A stretch of 64,000 nucleotides of DNA, from NCBI RefSeq assembly GCF_003096055.1, contig NZ_CP029161.1, forward strand, positions 124,001 through 188,000, given 5' to 3'. This DNA comes from Buchnera aphidicola (Melanaphis sacchari) (GTDB lineage Bacteria > Pseudomonadota > Gammaproteobacteria > Enterobacterales > Enterobacteriaceae). Shown here piece after piece: positions 19,853 through 29,600 of this stretch; position 1 is the stretch's first letter; every line of letters begins with the position of its first letter. The position numbers and the translations under genes are program-made. The notes beneath the pieces are model-generated. The model worked only from the letters and a program-made list of their open reading frames with translations. It was not told where the DNA came from and did no database searches.

Positions 19853-21013
19853 TTAATAACGTTCTTCTAACATTTTTATCGCAGGTAGTTTTTTTCCTTC
19901 TATGAATTCTAGAAAAGCCCCTCCTCCCGTTGAAATATAGGATATTTTGTCTTTTATACACAGCATATCAATAATAGATAATGTATCTCCTCCTCCTGCT
20001 ATTGAAAATGCATTGCTTTGTGCAATTTGTTTTGCAATTATTTCAGTACCTTTTCTAAAATTAGAAAATTCAAATACACCTACAGGACCATTCCAAATAA
20101 TAGTTTTTGCTTTTTTAATAATTTTGATAATTTTATTTATTGTTTTATCACCAAAATCCATAATTTCTTCATTTTTTTTAATTTCGAAGGGCATTTTAAT
20201 TATATCTTTTTCTATAGGAGAAAAGTTTTTACCTACTCTAGAATCAATAGGTATAATAATATTATTTCGTTTATCACGTAATTTTTTTGCTTGATTAATG
20301 TATTTTTCTTCGTGAAGCGATTTGCCAACATTATGATCAATAGCTAAAAAAGTATTTGCTATACCCCCCCCAACAATAACAGTATCTGCAATTTTAGACA
20401 ATGTGTTTAAAACATTAAATTTAGTTGATACTTTAGCGCCTCCAACAATTGCTACCATAGGACGTTCTGGTTTTTTTAAAGCTTTTTTCAGAGTATTTAT
20501 TTCTGAAAGTAAAAGAGGTCCGGCGCATGAAATTTTTGAAAATTTTCCAACTCCATATGTTGATGATTGCTTTCTGTGAGCACTCCCAAACGCATCCATA
20601 ACAAATATATCACATAAATTAGAATATTTTTTAGATAATAATCTATCGTTTTTTAATTCTCCTATATTAAAGCGAACATTTTCTAAAACTAATATTTCTC
20701 CAGGGTGAATTTTTATTTTTTCTGGATATTTTGTAGAAAAATAAATTTTAATATTTTTTAATTTTTTTCGTAAGTATTCAACTATTGGTAATAATGAATA
20801 TTTTTCTGTATAACATCCCTCTTTTGGTCGTCCTAAATGCGACATAATAATTACTTTGGCTTTTTTTTGAAGTGCTAGTTGAATTGTTGGCAAAGCCGCG
20901 ATTATCCTTGCATCAGATTGTATAATTCCATTCTGAATAGGTACATTTAAATCAGTTCTTATTAAGATTTTTTTTTCTGTTATATTTAATTCAGTCATTT
21001 TTTTTATTTTCAT
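19853..21013 (-). CDS. pgk: Phosphoglycerate kinase
   Basis: The glycolytic kinase transfers phosphate from 1,3-bisphosphoglycerate to ADP. Conserved parts are RTDLNVP near residue 19, [31 protein letters not shown], and near the end WNGPVGVFE and AGGGDTLS. The length of 386 equals that of E. coli minus one. A run of eight C on the plus strand (20364-20371) encodes the Gly-Gly-Gly of VGGGIAN and is very unusual in this AT-rich DNA. Confidence 0.97.
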   Translation of the reverse strand: MKIKKMTELNITEKKILIRTDLNVPIQNGIIQSDARIIAALPTIQLALQKKAKVIIMSHLGRPKEGCYTEKYSLLPIVEYLRKKLKNIKIYFSTKYPEKIKIHPGEILVLENVRFNIGELKNDRLLSKKYSNLCDIFVMDAFGSAHRKQSSTYGVGKFSKISCAGPLLLSEINTLKKALKKPERPMVAIVGGAKVSTKFNVLNTLSKIADTVIVGGGIANTFLAIDHNVGKSLHEEKYINQAKKLRDKRNNIIIPIDSRVGKNFSPIEKDIIKMPFEIKKNEEIMDFGDKTINKIIKIIKKAKTIIWNGPVGVFEFSNFRKGTEIIAKQIAQSNAFSIAGGGDTLSIIDMLCIKDKISYISTGGGAFLEFIEGKKLPAIKMLEERY

Positions 21014-21087
21014 CGTAATGCCTTTTAAATTTATATTATTCTAGGAATATATTAAATAATTAATTAAATTATTTTTTTAAAAATTTT

Positions 21088-21115
21088 ACCTGCTATTATT
21101 TTTTTAATAACAGGT
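21088..21115 (-). terminator. Probable terminator after yhgN
   Basis: Arms 21088-21098 and 21105-21115 form an 11-pair stem with one G-U pair in the minus-strand RNA and a 6-base loop. The minus-strand RNA continues with AAAA and then five U. It lies between the yhgN stop and pgk. Confidence 0.6.
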
Positions 21116-21173
21116 CATGTATTTGTATATATTTTATTAAAAAATAATGTTTAAAAAGAGATTGTATTTTTTT

Positions 21174-21761
21174 TTAATTATAAAACCATGCTCTGACTCC
21201 ATCGAGAAACATTTGTGTAGATAGCATTATTAATATTAAACCCATTAACCGTTCTAGCGCATTTACTCCTTTAGCTCCAAATATTTTTAGAAATGTACTT
21301 GATAGTAATAGTATTATAATTGTTACAAACCAAGCAATAAATAATGATCCGACTAAATAGCTAATATTTTGTGAATATTGATGTGATAATAACATTAAAG
21401 TTGCTAATAAAGATGGTCCTGCAACTAAAGGAATAGCTAACGGAACTAAAAAGGGTTCTTCGTTAGAAGTTTTTCCATTATTGTCTTCTGAAGGAAAAAT
21501 CATTTTAATTGCTATTAAAAATAAAATAATTCCTCCAGATATTGAAACAGTTTCAGTTTTTAAATTAAGAATGTTAAGTATTTTTTCCCCAAGAAATAAA
21601 AAAATTAGCATAACAAATAAAGCAATAATCATTTCTCGTATGACAATTACTCTTCTTCTTTTTGCATTTAAATTTTTCAAAATGGTCATAAAAATAGGAA
21701 GATTTCCTAATGGATCCATTATTAAAATTAATAATATAGTTGTAGAAATTATTTCAGTCAT
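21174..21761 (-). CDS. yhgN: MarC-family inner-membrane protein YhgN
   Basis: This is a six-segment membrane protein of the MarC/UPF0056 family with no proven function; a transporter role is often guessed. The 195 residues align with E. coli YhgN: LILIMDPLGNLPIF at the start, TVSISGGIILFLIAIKMIFP in the middle, VPLAIPLVAGPS, and NALERLMGLILIM near the end. It is divergent from asd, and the same yhgN-asd neighbourhood exists in E. coli, which favours YhgN over other MarC paralogues. Confidence 0.93.
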   Translation of the reverse strand: MTEIISTTILLILIMDPLGNLPIFMTILKNLNAKRRRVIVIREMIIALFVMLIFLFLGEKILNILNLKTETVSISGGIILFLIAIKMIFPSEDNNGKTSNEEPFLVPLAIPLVAGPSLLATLMLLSHQYSQNISYLVGSLFIAWFVTIIILLLSSTFLKIFGAKGVNALERLMGLILIMLSTQMFLDGVRAWFYN

Positions 21762-22069
21762 TTTAATTTATTATGTCCTTTTATAAATGTAAAGTTTTTC
21801 AATAAATATACTTTTTTTAAAAAATTTTTAAAATTTTTTGATAAAATAGATATTTTAATATTATTTTTTTAATATACATAAAAATTTTTTTTTAATTACG
21901 TTATTAATTTATTAATATAATAAAATTTTATACTTTTATTGCACTGATTTTTATAAAATATATATAATATTTATATTTAATACTTGGAGACGGAAAATTT
22001 TTACTTTAATTTAATTTTTTATTGATATTAATAAAAATTATTTTGTTTTAAAAATCCGTGCATTTATAA
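21762..22069. other. Divergent spacer yhgN / asd
   Basis: The spacer of 308 bases between divergent yhgN and asd holds no gene. Its right part carries the likely asd promoter. The remaining sequence is homopolymeric A and T with no clear structure. Confidence 0.6.
21939..21968 (+). promoter_or_regulatory. Candidate asd promoter
   Basis: TTGCAC (21939-21944) and TATAAT (21963-21968) are 18 bases apart. This would give an untranslated leader of about 95 bases before the asd ATG. AT-rich DNA gives chance matches, but both boxes are near consensus. Confidence 0.55.
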
Positions 22070-23194
22070 ATGATCAAATCTGTTGGTTTTATTGGTTGGC
22101 GTGGGATGGTAGGTTCTGTTCTAATAAATAGAATGATAATTAAAAATGATTTTTCGAAAATTATTCCTACTTTTTTTTCAACTTCTCAAGTAGGAAATGA
22201 TGGTCCCATTATTAATAACGTAATATTTAGAAACTTAAAAAATGCTTATGATATTAATTTATTAAGTGAAATGGATATTATCATAACTTGTCAAGGCAGT
22301 ATGTATACTGAATTAACTTATTCTAAATTACGTCAAAATGGTTGGTCAGGATATTGGATAGATGCATCCTCTTCTTTAAGAATGAATAAAGATGCTTTGA
22401 TTGTATTAGATCCAGTAAACTCGAGTTTAATAAACAATTCTTTAAATAAGGGTATTAAAACTTTTGTAGGTGGTAATTGTACAGTTAGTTTAATGTTAAT
22501 GGCTTTGGGGGGTTTATTTGAGAAAAAATTAATAGAATGGATCTCTGTTTCTACTTATCAAGCAGCGTCTGGAGCAGGTGCTAATTATATTATGGAATTA
22601 TTAAAGCAAATGGGTTTTTTATATAACTCTGTATCTAAATATTTATCTAATCAATCATTTTCAATTCTAGATATAGATAAAAAAATTACTGAAAGTATTA
22701 ATAAAAAAAATTTTCCATTAAAAAATTTTTCTGTACCCTTAGCTGCTAGTGTAATACCCTGGATTGATGCAAAAATGGAAAATGGTCAAACTCGTGAAGA
22801 ATGGAAAGGACAAAAAGAAACAAATAAAATTCTAGGATTAGATAAAGAATCGCATCAAATAATAATTGACGGTATATGTGTTCGCATAAGTTCTATTCGA
22901 TGTCATAGTCAAGTTTTTACTATTAAATTAAAAAGAAATATTTCTTTAGAAAATATTGAAGAAATTATTTCTCATCATAATAAATGGGTCAAAGTAATAC
23001 CTAATGATATCGAAGCAACATTACTTAAATTAACTCCATCTTCTGTTACAGGAACTTTGAATATTCCAATAGGTCGCTTGAGAAAATTAAATATTGGAAG
23101 TAAATATCTTTCAGCTTTTACTGTTGGCGATCAATTATTATGGGGTGCTGCAGAGCCCTTGAGAAGAATGCTAAATTTTCTAATTGATCTTTAA
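22070..23194 (+). CDS. asd: Aspartate-semialdehyde dehydrogenase
   Basis: Asd reduces aspartyl phosphate with NADPH to aspartate semialdehyde, the branch point to lysine, diaminopimelate, threonine and methionine. The NADP site [13 protein letters not shown] is at the N-terminus, the catalytic Cys is in GGNCTVS near residue 136, and REEWKGQ, RCHSQ and [14 protein letters not shown] follow. The length (374) fits. No good Shine-Dalgarno is seen before the ATG. It supports lysA in this window and metK downstream of methionine. Confidence 0.97.
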   Translation: MIKSVGFIGWRGMVGSVLINRMIIKNDFSKIIPTFFSTSQVGNDGPIINNVIFRNLKNAYDINLLSEMDIIITCQGSMYTELTYSKLRQNGWSGYWIDASSSLRMNKDALIVLDPVNSSLINNSLNKGIKTFVGGNCTVSLMLMALGGLFEKKLIEWISVSTYQAASGAGANYIMELLKQMGFLYNSVSKYLSNQSFSILDIDKKITESINKKNFPLKNFSVPLAASVIPWIDAKMENGQTREEWKGQKETNKILGLDKESHQIIIDGICVRISSIRCHSQVFTIKLKRNISLENIEEIISHHNKWVKVIPNDIEATLLKLTPSSVTGTLNIPIGRLRKLNIGSKYLSAFTVGDQLLWGAAEPLRRMLNFLIDL

Positions 23195-23227
23195 TAAGTA
23201 TTTAAAAAATTTTATTTAATATTTTTA

Positions 23228-23258
23228 TTAATATACACACTTAATGTGTGTATATTAA
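23228..23258. terminator. Perfect hairpin between convergent asd and tusA
   Basis: A perfect 13-base stem (23228-23240 with 23246-23258) has a 5-base loop. It lies between the stops of asd (plus) and tusA (minus), so it can serve both. Neither side is followed by a long U run, so it may act by stabilising 3' ends. Confidence 0.6.
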
Positions 23259-23293
23259 AAAATTTTAAGATATTTATTATAAAAAATTTTAAT

Positions 23294-23539
23294 TTAAATT
23301 TTTTTAAGAAAAGATTTTTTTTTTAACAAATAACGATATGGTTTTATATAAATAGAAGATTCTATCAATTCATGTTTCATGAAATAACAAAAATTTGGAA
23401 TATCTCTTTTAGTTGCTGGATCGTCTGTAAGTATTAATATTTTTTCATTTTTCTTCATATTTCTAAATGTTTTTCTAATGATCATAATAGGTTCGGGACA
23501 TCTCAGTCCGGTTAAATCAAGTATATTATTTTTTTTCAT
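23294..23539 (-). CDS. tusA: Sulfur carrier protein TusA
   Basis: TusA takes sulfur from IscS and passes it along the Tus relay for 2-thiolation of U34 in Lys, Glu and Gln tRNAs. The active-site LRCPEP is at residues 13-18, followed by [13 protein letters not shown], typical of the family. The 81 residues match E. coli TusA. A tRNA-Gln(TTG), a substrate of this modification, lies in the same window. It follows nadD by 32 bases in the long minus-strand block. Confidence 0.95.
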   Translation of the reverse strand: MKKNNILDLTGLRCPEPIMIIRKTFRNMKKNEKILILTDDPATKRDIPNFCYFMKHELIESSIYIKPYRYLLKKKSFLKKI

Positions 23540-23571
23540 TTTTTAATGCTTGTTTATTTTTATGAAATAGA

Positions 23572-24213
23572 TTAATATTTTTTGTATAATTTTTTTAATA
23601 AAATATATTTTTCTACATCTTTAGGAACTAAATCGTATGCATTTTTTCCTTTGTAATAATTGTTTCTTATTTTAGTTGAAGAAATATTAAAAATAGGAAT
23701 TTTTGAAAAAAAAATATATCCTGAGGGCTTTTTGTATAAAAAATTAGGATCATTAATAGAATGTAAAAAAATCCATTTTTTTAAATCAGGACTAATTTTA
23801 ATTTTATTTATTCTAGGACATACCAGTAAATGTGTATATAATAATATTTCTTTCCAATTTTTCCATTGATCAAAATTTCGTAGATTATCTTCTCCTATTA
23901 TAAAACATAAAGGCTGTAAAAAACCAATTTTTATTCTTATTTTTTTTAATGTTTCTACAGTATGAAAAATTTTTTCTCCCTTTGTTTCTAAATGACTTAT
24001 TTCAAATAATTTTTTATTAATAGTTGCAAGTTTAATCATTTGTAATCTATCTATGATAGGTGTTTTTGATTCACAACGATGAGGTGGGTTTTTATTTGGT
24101 AATAGTATTATTTTCGTTATTAAAATTTCTTGAGCTAAATTTTCAGCGGAATAAATATGCCCATAATGAATTGGATCAAAATTACCTCCAAATATTGCGT
24201 ATATTTTTTTCAT
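23572..24213 (-). CDS. nadD: Nicotinate-nucleotide adenylyltransferase
   Basis: NadD adenylates nicotinate mononucleotide to deamido-NAD in NAD synthesis. The nucleotidyltransferase signature FGGNFDPIHYGH is at the N-terminus, and the second ISSTKIR motif lies near residue 179. I chose ATG 24213, giving 213 residues as in E. coli. The frame is open to 24273, but that extension would overlap holA by more than 40 bases and has no homology. Confidence 0.95.
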   Translation of the reverse strand: MKKIYAIFGGNFDPIHYGHIYSAENLAQEILITKIILLPNKNPPHRCESKTPIIDRLQMIKLATINKKLFEISHLETKGEKIFHTVETLKKIRIKIGFLQPLCFIIGEDNLRNFDQWKNWKEILLYTHLLVCPRINKIKISPDLKKWIFLHSINDPNFLYKKPSGYIFFSKIPIFNISSTKIRNNYYKGKNAYDLVPKDVEKYILLKKLYKKY

Positions 24214-24230
24214 ATTAATTTTAGAAAATA

Positions 24231-25229
24231 TTATAGAAAAAGTAATAAAGTAATTGTTTTTAATTCCATCCATACAGAGTAATTATATTCTTTTTTAATA
24301 TCAATTTCTATTTTTAACAAAATACGAATAACTTTTAAAAGATTATTAAAATTGATGAATTTTAAGGCATTAATAAAAATACTCGAGCGATTTGTCCAAA
24401 TATTATTTTTTTTTAGCGATTCATTTATGCTTATTTTTGTTTCACGCTTAATGTTAATTAATTTTATCAAATCTTTTTGCAAAGATCTTATTAGAATTAT
24501 AGGATTATATTTTTTTTTGTATAAAGAATCTAATATATAAAGAGCTCTTTTTTGATCGTTTCTAAAAATAGCATCAATCCAGATTGAAGGAGAAAAAATA
24601 GAAAATTGATTAATTATTTTTTTTATTTTTTTGCTTGTTATTATTTCGTTTTTCCATATTGACGATATTATATTTAGTGTTTGATGTAAAAATAAAGTAT
24701 TTCCTTCATAATTTTTTTTTAGTAAATGAAAAGAATTTTCTGTTACTTTTAACTTTTTTTCCTTTATTTCATATTTAATCCAATTTTCAAAATTTAAGTT
24801 TCGTGGTGTAAAACAATATATAATATTTTTTTTTGATTCAAATATTTTTAATTTTTTATTTTTTTTGAGAGTATTAGATAATTCATTAAATTTTAATATT
24901 ATTAAAATTTCTAATTTTTTAGAAAAATATATTTTATTTATTTCTTGAATTAAAAATATAGTTAATTTTTTTATTGAAAAGTTAATTATTAATATTTTTT
25001 TATTAAAAAATAAATGTTTTGTTTTATAAAATTGATTAACTTGATTCCAATCTGTATTTTTTTTAATCTTAATTATAATTTTTTCTAAAAAATTTTTTTT
25101 ATATGCATATTTTAAAATAATATCTTGACTTTGATTTAATAAAAAAACATCTTCTCCTAAAAGTACATAACAATGATGTAATTGGTTCATTAAATTATTT
25201 TTAAGATTTTCTGGGTATATAATATTCAT
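24231..25229 (-). CDS. holA: DNA polymerase III delta subunit
   Basis: HolA is the clamp-loader delta subunit that opens the beta sliding clamp. The N-terminus MNIIYPENL, YVLLGEDVFLLNQSQD and the C-terminal part SPSIWIDAIF, with LIRSLQKDLIKL, match E. coli HolA at a modest level. The length is 332 against 343, the loss being at the C-terminus. The leuS-holA-nadD order follows E. coli, but lptE (rlpB), which sits between leuS and holA there, is missing. Confidence 0.9.
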   Translation of the reverse strand: MNIIYPENLKNNLMNQLHHCYVLLGEDVFLLNQSQDIILKYAYKKNFLEKIIIKIKKNTDWNQVNQFYKTKHLFFNKKILIINFSIKKLTIFLIQEINKIYFSKKLEILIILKFNELSNTLKKNKKLKIFESKKNIIYCFTPRNLNFENWIKYEIKEKKLKVTENSFHLLKKNYEGNTLFLHQTLNIISSIWKNEIITSKKIKKIINQFSIFSPSIWIDAIFRNDQKRALYILDSLYKKKYNPIILIRSLQKDLIKLINIKRETKISINESLKKNNIWTNRSSIFINALKFINFNNLLKVIRILLKIEIDIKKEYNYSVWMELKTITLLLFL

Positions 25230-25266
25230 TTTAATCGGTATATTATTTTTTATATTATTTGATTTG

Positions 25267-27852
25267 CTACGTTATAAAATTAATTATTTTTTTAGGAATG
25301 TAAATGGTTTTATTTACTTTTATATTTTTTATCTTTTTTTGCACAATTTCGTTTTCTTTGACATAAGATAATATTTCTTTCTTATTTAAATTGTTTTTAA
25401 TTTTTATTGTGCATATTGTTTTAGCATTAATTTGAATGATGTATATATTATATTCTTTTAGCAAAAATCTTTTTTCAAAAGTCGGCCATTTTTCATGATC
25501 AATATTACAATTATTATTTAATGTCTCCCAAAGTGTAAAGCAAAAATGTGGTGTGAAGGGATAAAGCATTTTAATAATGACAACTAAAGATATTCTCATA
25601 ATGCATTTATCTTCTTCTCTAATTAGACTTAATTTAGTTAATTTATTTACTAGTTCCATAATTTTAGAAATAGCCGTATTAAATGTTTTTCTGCGATGAA
25701 TATCATCAGACACTTTGGCTATAGTAGAATGTAATAAACAATAAATTTCTTTTTGTTTTGTATCTAATAGGTCAATATTTATATTTTTATATTTGTGCTT
25801 TGTTCCAACATAGTTAAATGTTAATTTCCAAAATTTCTTTAAAAATCGATAAATTCCTTTTACGCCAGACTCATTCCATTCTAACGATGATTCTATTGGT
25901 GCTGCAAACATTACAAATAAACGAATAGTATCAGCTCCATAGCGATTAATCATTAATTCTGGTTCAATACCATTTTTTTTAGATTTAGACATTTTTATCA
26001 TTCCTGCATATGTCACTTGATTTCCATTGGTATCGTAAGCTTTAATAATTTTTCCATTAGAATCTTTTTTGGTCTTAATAGAGGATGGTTCAATCCATTT
26101 ATGTTGATTATTTTTTTGATCAATTTGATAAAAAGCGGGTGATAGTACCATGCCTTGACAGATTAGATTTTTTGCTGGTTCATTAGAATGCACTAGATTA
26201 AATTCTTTAAGCAATTTATGATAAAATCTAAAATATATTAAATGCATTGTTGCATGTTCTATACCTCCAATATATTGATCGATAGGCAACCAATATTTTG
26301 ATGATTTAGGGTCAATCATGCCATCATTAAAATGAGCGCAGGTATATCTTGCATAATACCAAGAAGATTCCATGAATGTATCAAATGTATCTTGTTCTCT
26401 AATCAAATCTTCGTTGTGAATTTTTATTTTCAGCCATTTTAGATGCGATTTAAAAAAATTTTGAGATGATAAATTTAAACAGTTTTTTATTTCAGGAAGA
26501 GTTACTGGCAATTCATTTTCTGGTATGGGTATAGTTTCTCCATTTTTTTTTATTGCCATGGGAATAGGAGTGCCCCAATATCGTTGTCTCGATATACACC
26601 AATCTTGAAGTCTATATATAATTTTCTTTTTTATTATTTTTTTTTCTGATAATTTCTTTTTTATTTCTAAAACATTTTCTGGATAGTCAAAATTATTAAA
26701 TAATCCAGAATTAAATAATATCCCTTTTTCGGTTATGAAAAAATCAGATATGTTTTTATTATTCTCTTTTTTAATTACGTACTTTATTTTTAATTTATTT
26801 TGTTTAGCAAAATACCAATCATTTTCATTATGCCCTGGTGTTGAAATAACAGCATCAGTTCCATATGTTTGAGTAATAAAATCAGATATCCAAATGGGTA
26901 TTTTTTTTTTTGTAATGGGATGAATAGCGAAAATATTTGTATTAAAACCATTAAATTTTGTTTTTTTTATCTCTTCTTGAGAAATATTTTTATAATTTTG
27001 GTTATTGATAAAATTTTTTAAAAATTTTGTTTTTTTTAATATATTATTAGATAATTTATGCGAAGAAGATATGCAAATATATGTTGCTGCCATAATGAGA
27101 TCTAATCTATTTGTAAATACTTTTATTTTTTCAGAAGATCCTAAGATTTTTAAAGTAATTTCAAATCCTTTTGATCTGCCAATCCAATTTTTTTGCATAT
27201 TTTTTACTTTTTCAGGCCAATGTTTTAAATTTTTTAAATCTTGATACAAATTTTCTGCATATTTTCTAATTTTTATAAACCATTGTGGAATTTTTTTTAT
27301 TTTTATCGTGCTTTGACATCTCCAACAAAGACCGTTTATAACTTGTTCATTTGCTAAAACAGTTTTGTCATATGGACACCAATTAACTAAACTATTTTTT
27401 TTATAAACTAAATTTTTTTTATATAATTCTATGAAAAACCATTGCTCCCAACGATAATATTCTGGTTTGCATGTAGTTAATTCTCTACTCCAATCATAAC
27501 TAAAACCTAAAGATTGAAGTTGTTTCTTCATATATTTAATATTTTGATGCGTCCAAATAGACGGAACGGTATTGTTTTGAATTGCTGCTTCTTCTGCCGG
27601 CAATCCAAAAGCATCCCAGCCAATAGGTTGTAAAACATTTTTTCCTAACATTCTTTGATATCTTGAAATTACATCGCTTATGGTATAGTTTCTGACATGG
27701 CCCATATGTAGTTTTCCGGAAGGATATGGCAACATCGGAAGACAGTAGTATTTTTCTTTTTTAGTATCTTCAGATACTTCAAAAGTTTTATTTTTTCTCC
27801 AATATTCTTGGGCATAGCATTCAACTATTTTTGGTAAATATTCTTTTTGCAT
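25267..27852 (-). CDS. leuS: Leucyl-tRNA synthetase
   Basis: This class I synthetase charges tRNA-Leu. HMGH of the HIGH signature occurs in GKLHMGHVRNYT near residue 49, and KMSKSKKNG near residue 620. An editing domain with the TYGTDAVISTPGHNENDW region is present between them. The 861 residues match E. coli (860). It leads the leuS-holA-nadD-tusA group. A tRNA-Leu(TAG) substrate is encoded near 60.1 kb. Confidence 0.98.
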   Translation of the reverse strand: MQKEYLPKIVECYAQEYWRKNKTFEVSEDTKKEKYYCLPMLPYPSGKLHMGHVRNYTISDVISRYQRMLGKNVLQPIGWDAFGLPAEEAAIQNNTVPSIWTHQNIKYMKKQLQSLGFSYDWSRELTTCKPEYYRWEQWFFIELYKKNLVYKKNSLVNWCPYDKTVLANEQVINGLCWRCQSTIKIKKIPQWFIKIRKYAENLYQDLKNLKHWPEKVKNMQKNWIGRSKGFEITLKILGSSEKIKVFTNRLDLIMAATYICISSSHKLSNNILKKTKFLKNFINNQNYKNISQEEIKKTKFNGFNTNIFAIHPITKKKIPIWISDFITQTYGTDAVISTPGHNENDWYFAKQNKLKIKYVIKKENNKNISDFFITEKGILFNSGLFNNFDYPENVLEIKKKLSEKKIIKKKIIYRLQDWCISRQRYWGTPIPMAIKKNGETIPIPENELPVTLPEIKNCLNLSSQNFFKSHLKWLKIKIHNEDLIREQDTFDTFMESSWYYARYTCAHFNDGMIDPKSSKYWLPIDQYIGGIEHATMHLIYFRFYHKLLKEFNLVHSNEPAKNLICQGMVLSPAFYQIDQKNNQHKWIEPSSIKTKKDSNGKIIKAYDTNGNQVTYAGMIKMSKSKKNGIEPELMINRYGADTIRLFVMFAAPIESSLEWNESGVKGIYRFLKKFWKLTFNYVGTKHKYKNINIDLLDTKQKEIYCLLHSTIAKVSDDIHRRKTFNTAISKIMELVNKLTKLSLIREEDKCIMRISLVVIIKMLYPFTPHFCFTLWETLNNNCNIDHEKWPTFEKRFLLKEYNIYIIQINAKTICTIKIKNNLNKKEILSYVKENEIVQKKIKNIKVNKTIYIPKKIINFIT

Positions 27853-28170
27853 TATATTCTCGAATTATTATAAAATTTTTTTAAAAAAACACTATTCTAA
27901 TAAAAATTTGATTAATTAAAACTATTATGAATAATACTTATCTTTTTAAAATCATTTAATGAATAATTTATTTTATTATGTTTTATAATTTTATATTATT
28001 AAAATAATGTAAAGTATTTCTAGAAGATATTTTTAAATTTTATATCTCAGAATTTTTAATATTTTTAAATATATATTAAAATCTTCTAAAAAATTTAAAA
28101 ATAAAATTTTACATTTAGATATTTAGTAAATATGAAAAATATTATTTATTTAAAAATTTCAATAAATATT
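27853..28170. other. Spacer where lnt and neighbours are lost
   Basis: The 318 bases between corC and leuS hold no recognisable gene. In E. coli lnt follows corC directly. An 8-base inverted repeat (28021-28028 and 28081-28088, about 52 bases apart) is the only structure seen and is probably not significant. The promoter of leuS should be within this spacer. Confidence 0.55.
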
Positions 28171-29049
28171 TTATTTTTTTTTGTTTACTATTTTTAATTT
28201 TTCTTCTGGAACAATGACATCTATTTGTATAACTTTACGACTATCTGCTGCAGTAATTTTAAACGTATATCCATTGATATTAATATTTTCTCCGCAGTTT
28301 GGTAAATGTCCGAATGCCTTCATTACTAACCCTCCAACGGTATCTACTTCGTTATCGCTAAAATTGGTATTAAACGTGCGATTAAATTCTTTAATTTCTG
28401 TAAGAGCTTGAATAGAAAATGTACATTTTTTTAATCTTCTGATATTAATTGTTTCTTCATTATCATATTCATCTTGAATTTCTCCAACAATTAATTCTAA
28501 GATATCTTCTATTGTTACTAATCCTGAAACAACTCCAAATTCATCTATGACTATAGCCATGTGATTTCTTTTTGAACGGAATTCTTTTAACATTCTATCT
28601 ACGTATTTACTTTCAGGAACAACAACAGCAGGTCTTAATATCTTTTTAATACAAAATATATTCTTTGAATTTTTTATAAATGGAAGTAAATCTTTTGCAA
28701 TTAAAAAACCTTCTACATAATTTTTATCATTATTCATTACAGGAAATCGAGAATGTGCAGATTCAAGAATAATATCAAGACATTTATCTAAATTATAGTG
28801 TAATTTTAATGTAATCATTTGTGTTCTTGGAATCATAATATCTTTTATTCTTTTTTTTGCTATATGCATTACTCCTTCCAGCATGTCACATGTATCTTGA
28901 TCAATTAGTGCGTTTTGTTCTGAATCTCGAATTAATGATAATAGTTCTTCTCTGTTTTTTGGTTCATCATGAAAAATTTGATTTAATAGAATAGAAAAAA
29001 ATCCTTTTCTATTAATTTTTTCGGAGTTTTCTACATCTTTTTCACTCAT
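28171..29049 (-). CDS. corC: CBS-domain protein CorC (YbeX)
   Basis: CorC has two CBS domains (about residues 70-190) and a C-terminal CorC/HlyC domain. It has been linked to magnesium and cobalt efflux with CorA, and E. coli work also links YbeX to ribosome metabolism. Conserved stretches are DIMIPRTQMITL, AHSRFPVM, AIVIDEFGVVSGLVTIED and VDTVGGLVMKAFGHLP. The length of 292 is the same as in E. coli. It follows ybeY as in E. coli, while lnt, the next gene there, is missing. Confidence 0.95.
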   Translation of the reverse strand: MSEKDVENSEKINRKGFFSILLNQIFHDEPKNREELLSLIRDSEQNALIDQDTCDMLEGVMHIAKKRIKDIMIPRTQMITLKLHYNLDKCLDIILESAHSRFPVMNNDKNYVEGFLIAKDLLPFIKNSKNIFCIKKILRPAVVVPESKYVDRMLKEFRSKRNHMAIVIDEFGVVSGLVTIEDILELIVGEIQDEYDNEETINIRRLKKCTFSIQALTEIKEFNRTFNTNFSDNEVDTVGGLVMKAFGHLPNCGENININGYTFKITAADSRKVIQIDVIVPEEKLKIVNKKK

Positions 29050-29127
29050 AGTGTTATAATTTTTTCTTTTTTAAAATATGTTTGTTATTTGATATGTAAA
29101 AATAATTTTTATCAAAATTATAAAATG

Positions 29128-29600
29128 TTAATACATATATGGTTCATCGTAGTCTAAAGATAACATAATTTTATTTTCTATACTTTCCATAATATTTTTT
29201 TCTTCATTATTTCTATGATCATATCCCAAAAGATGAAGTGTTCCATGTATGATCATGTGAGCCCAGTACGAATTTAATGGTTTGTTATATTTTAACGCTT
29301 CTTTTTCTATTATTTTTTTGCATAGTACTAAATCTCCTAGGATTTTTTTATTTTTTTTCAAAAAGAAATTTAATGGAAACGATAAAATATTTGTAGGTTT
29401 ATTTTGTTTTCTATATTGCATATTTAATTGTTTGATTTCTATAATATTTACTATACGAATAGTAATTACATAAATATTTTTTTTTTATATAAAATTTTTT
29501 TTATCCATTTTTTAAAGTCTGATTTTTTAGGTATATTTTGAATATTTTTGCAATTAATTTGTATATTTAAAATAACATTTTCTTTTATTTTAATAATAAT
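29128..29600 (-). CDS. ybeY: Endoribonuclease YbeY, frameshifted in an A10 run
   Basis: YbeY is a metal-dependent endoribonuclease needed for 16S rRNA 3' maturation and ribosome quality control. The zinc site [11 protein letters not shown] and the KPTNILSFP region are intact. A simple reading frame starts at ATG 29421 and gives only 97 residues, but homology extends upstream: VITIRIVN in the same frame, then VILNIQINC and [12 protein letters not shown] in another frame. The two frames meet in ten A (29477-29486), and one extra A would give about 150 residues, the usual size. The N-terminal frame has no ATG, GTG or TTG; AUU codons (29600-29592) and an AUA (29588-29586) are the candidates. It is either a decaying gene or one rescued by transcriptional slippage. 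Confidence 0.85.
29477..29486 (-). other. A10 run at the ybeY frame break
   Basis: Ten A in a row on the coding strand separate the N-terminal frame (TAT AAA AAA AAA ATA) from the C-terminal frame (AAT ATT TAT GTA). A run of eleven would join them. Such runs are known slippage sites for RNA polymerase in Buchnera-type genomes. Confidence 0.85.

Noticed and set aside
24214-24273. N-terminal extension of NadD
   Set aside because: It overlaps holA by 43 bases, has no homology, and the next Met gives the exact family length.
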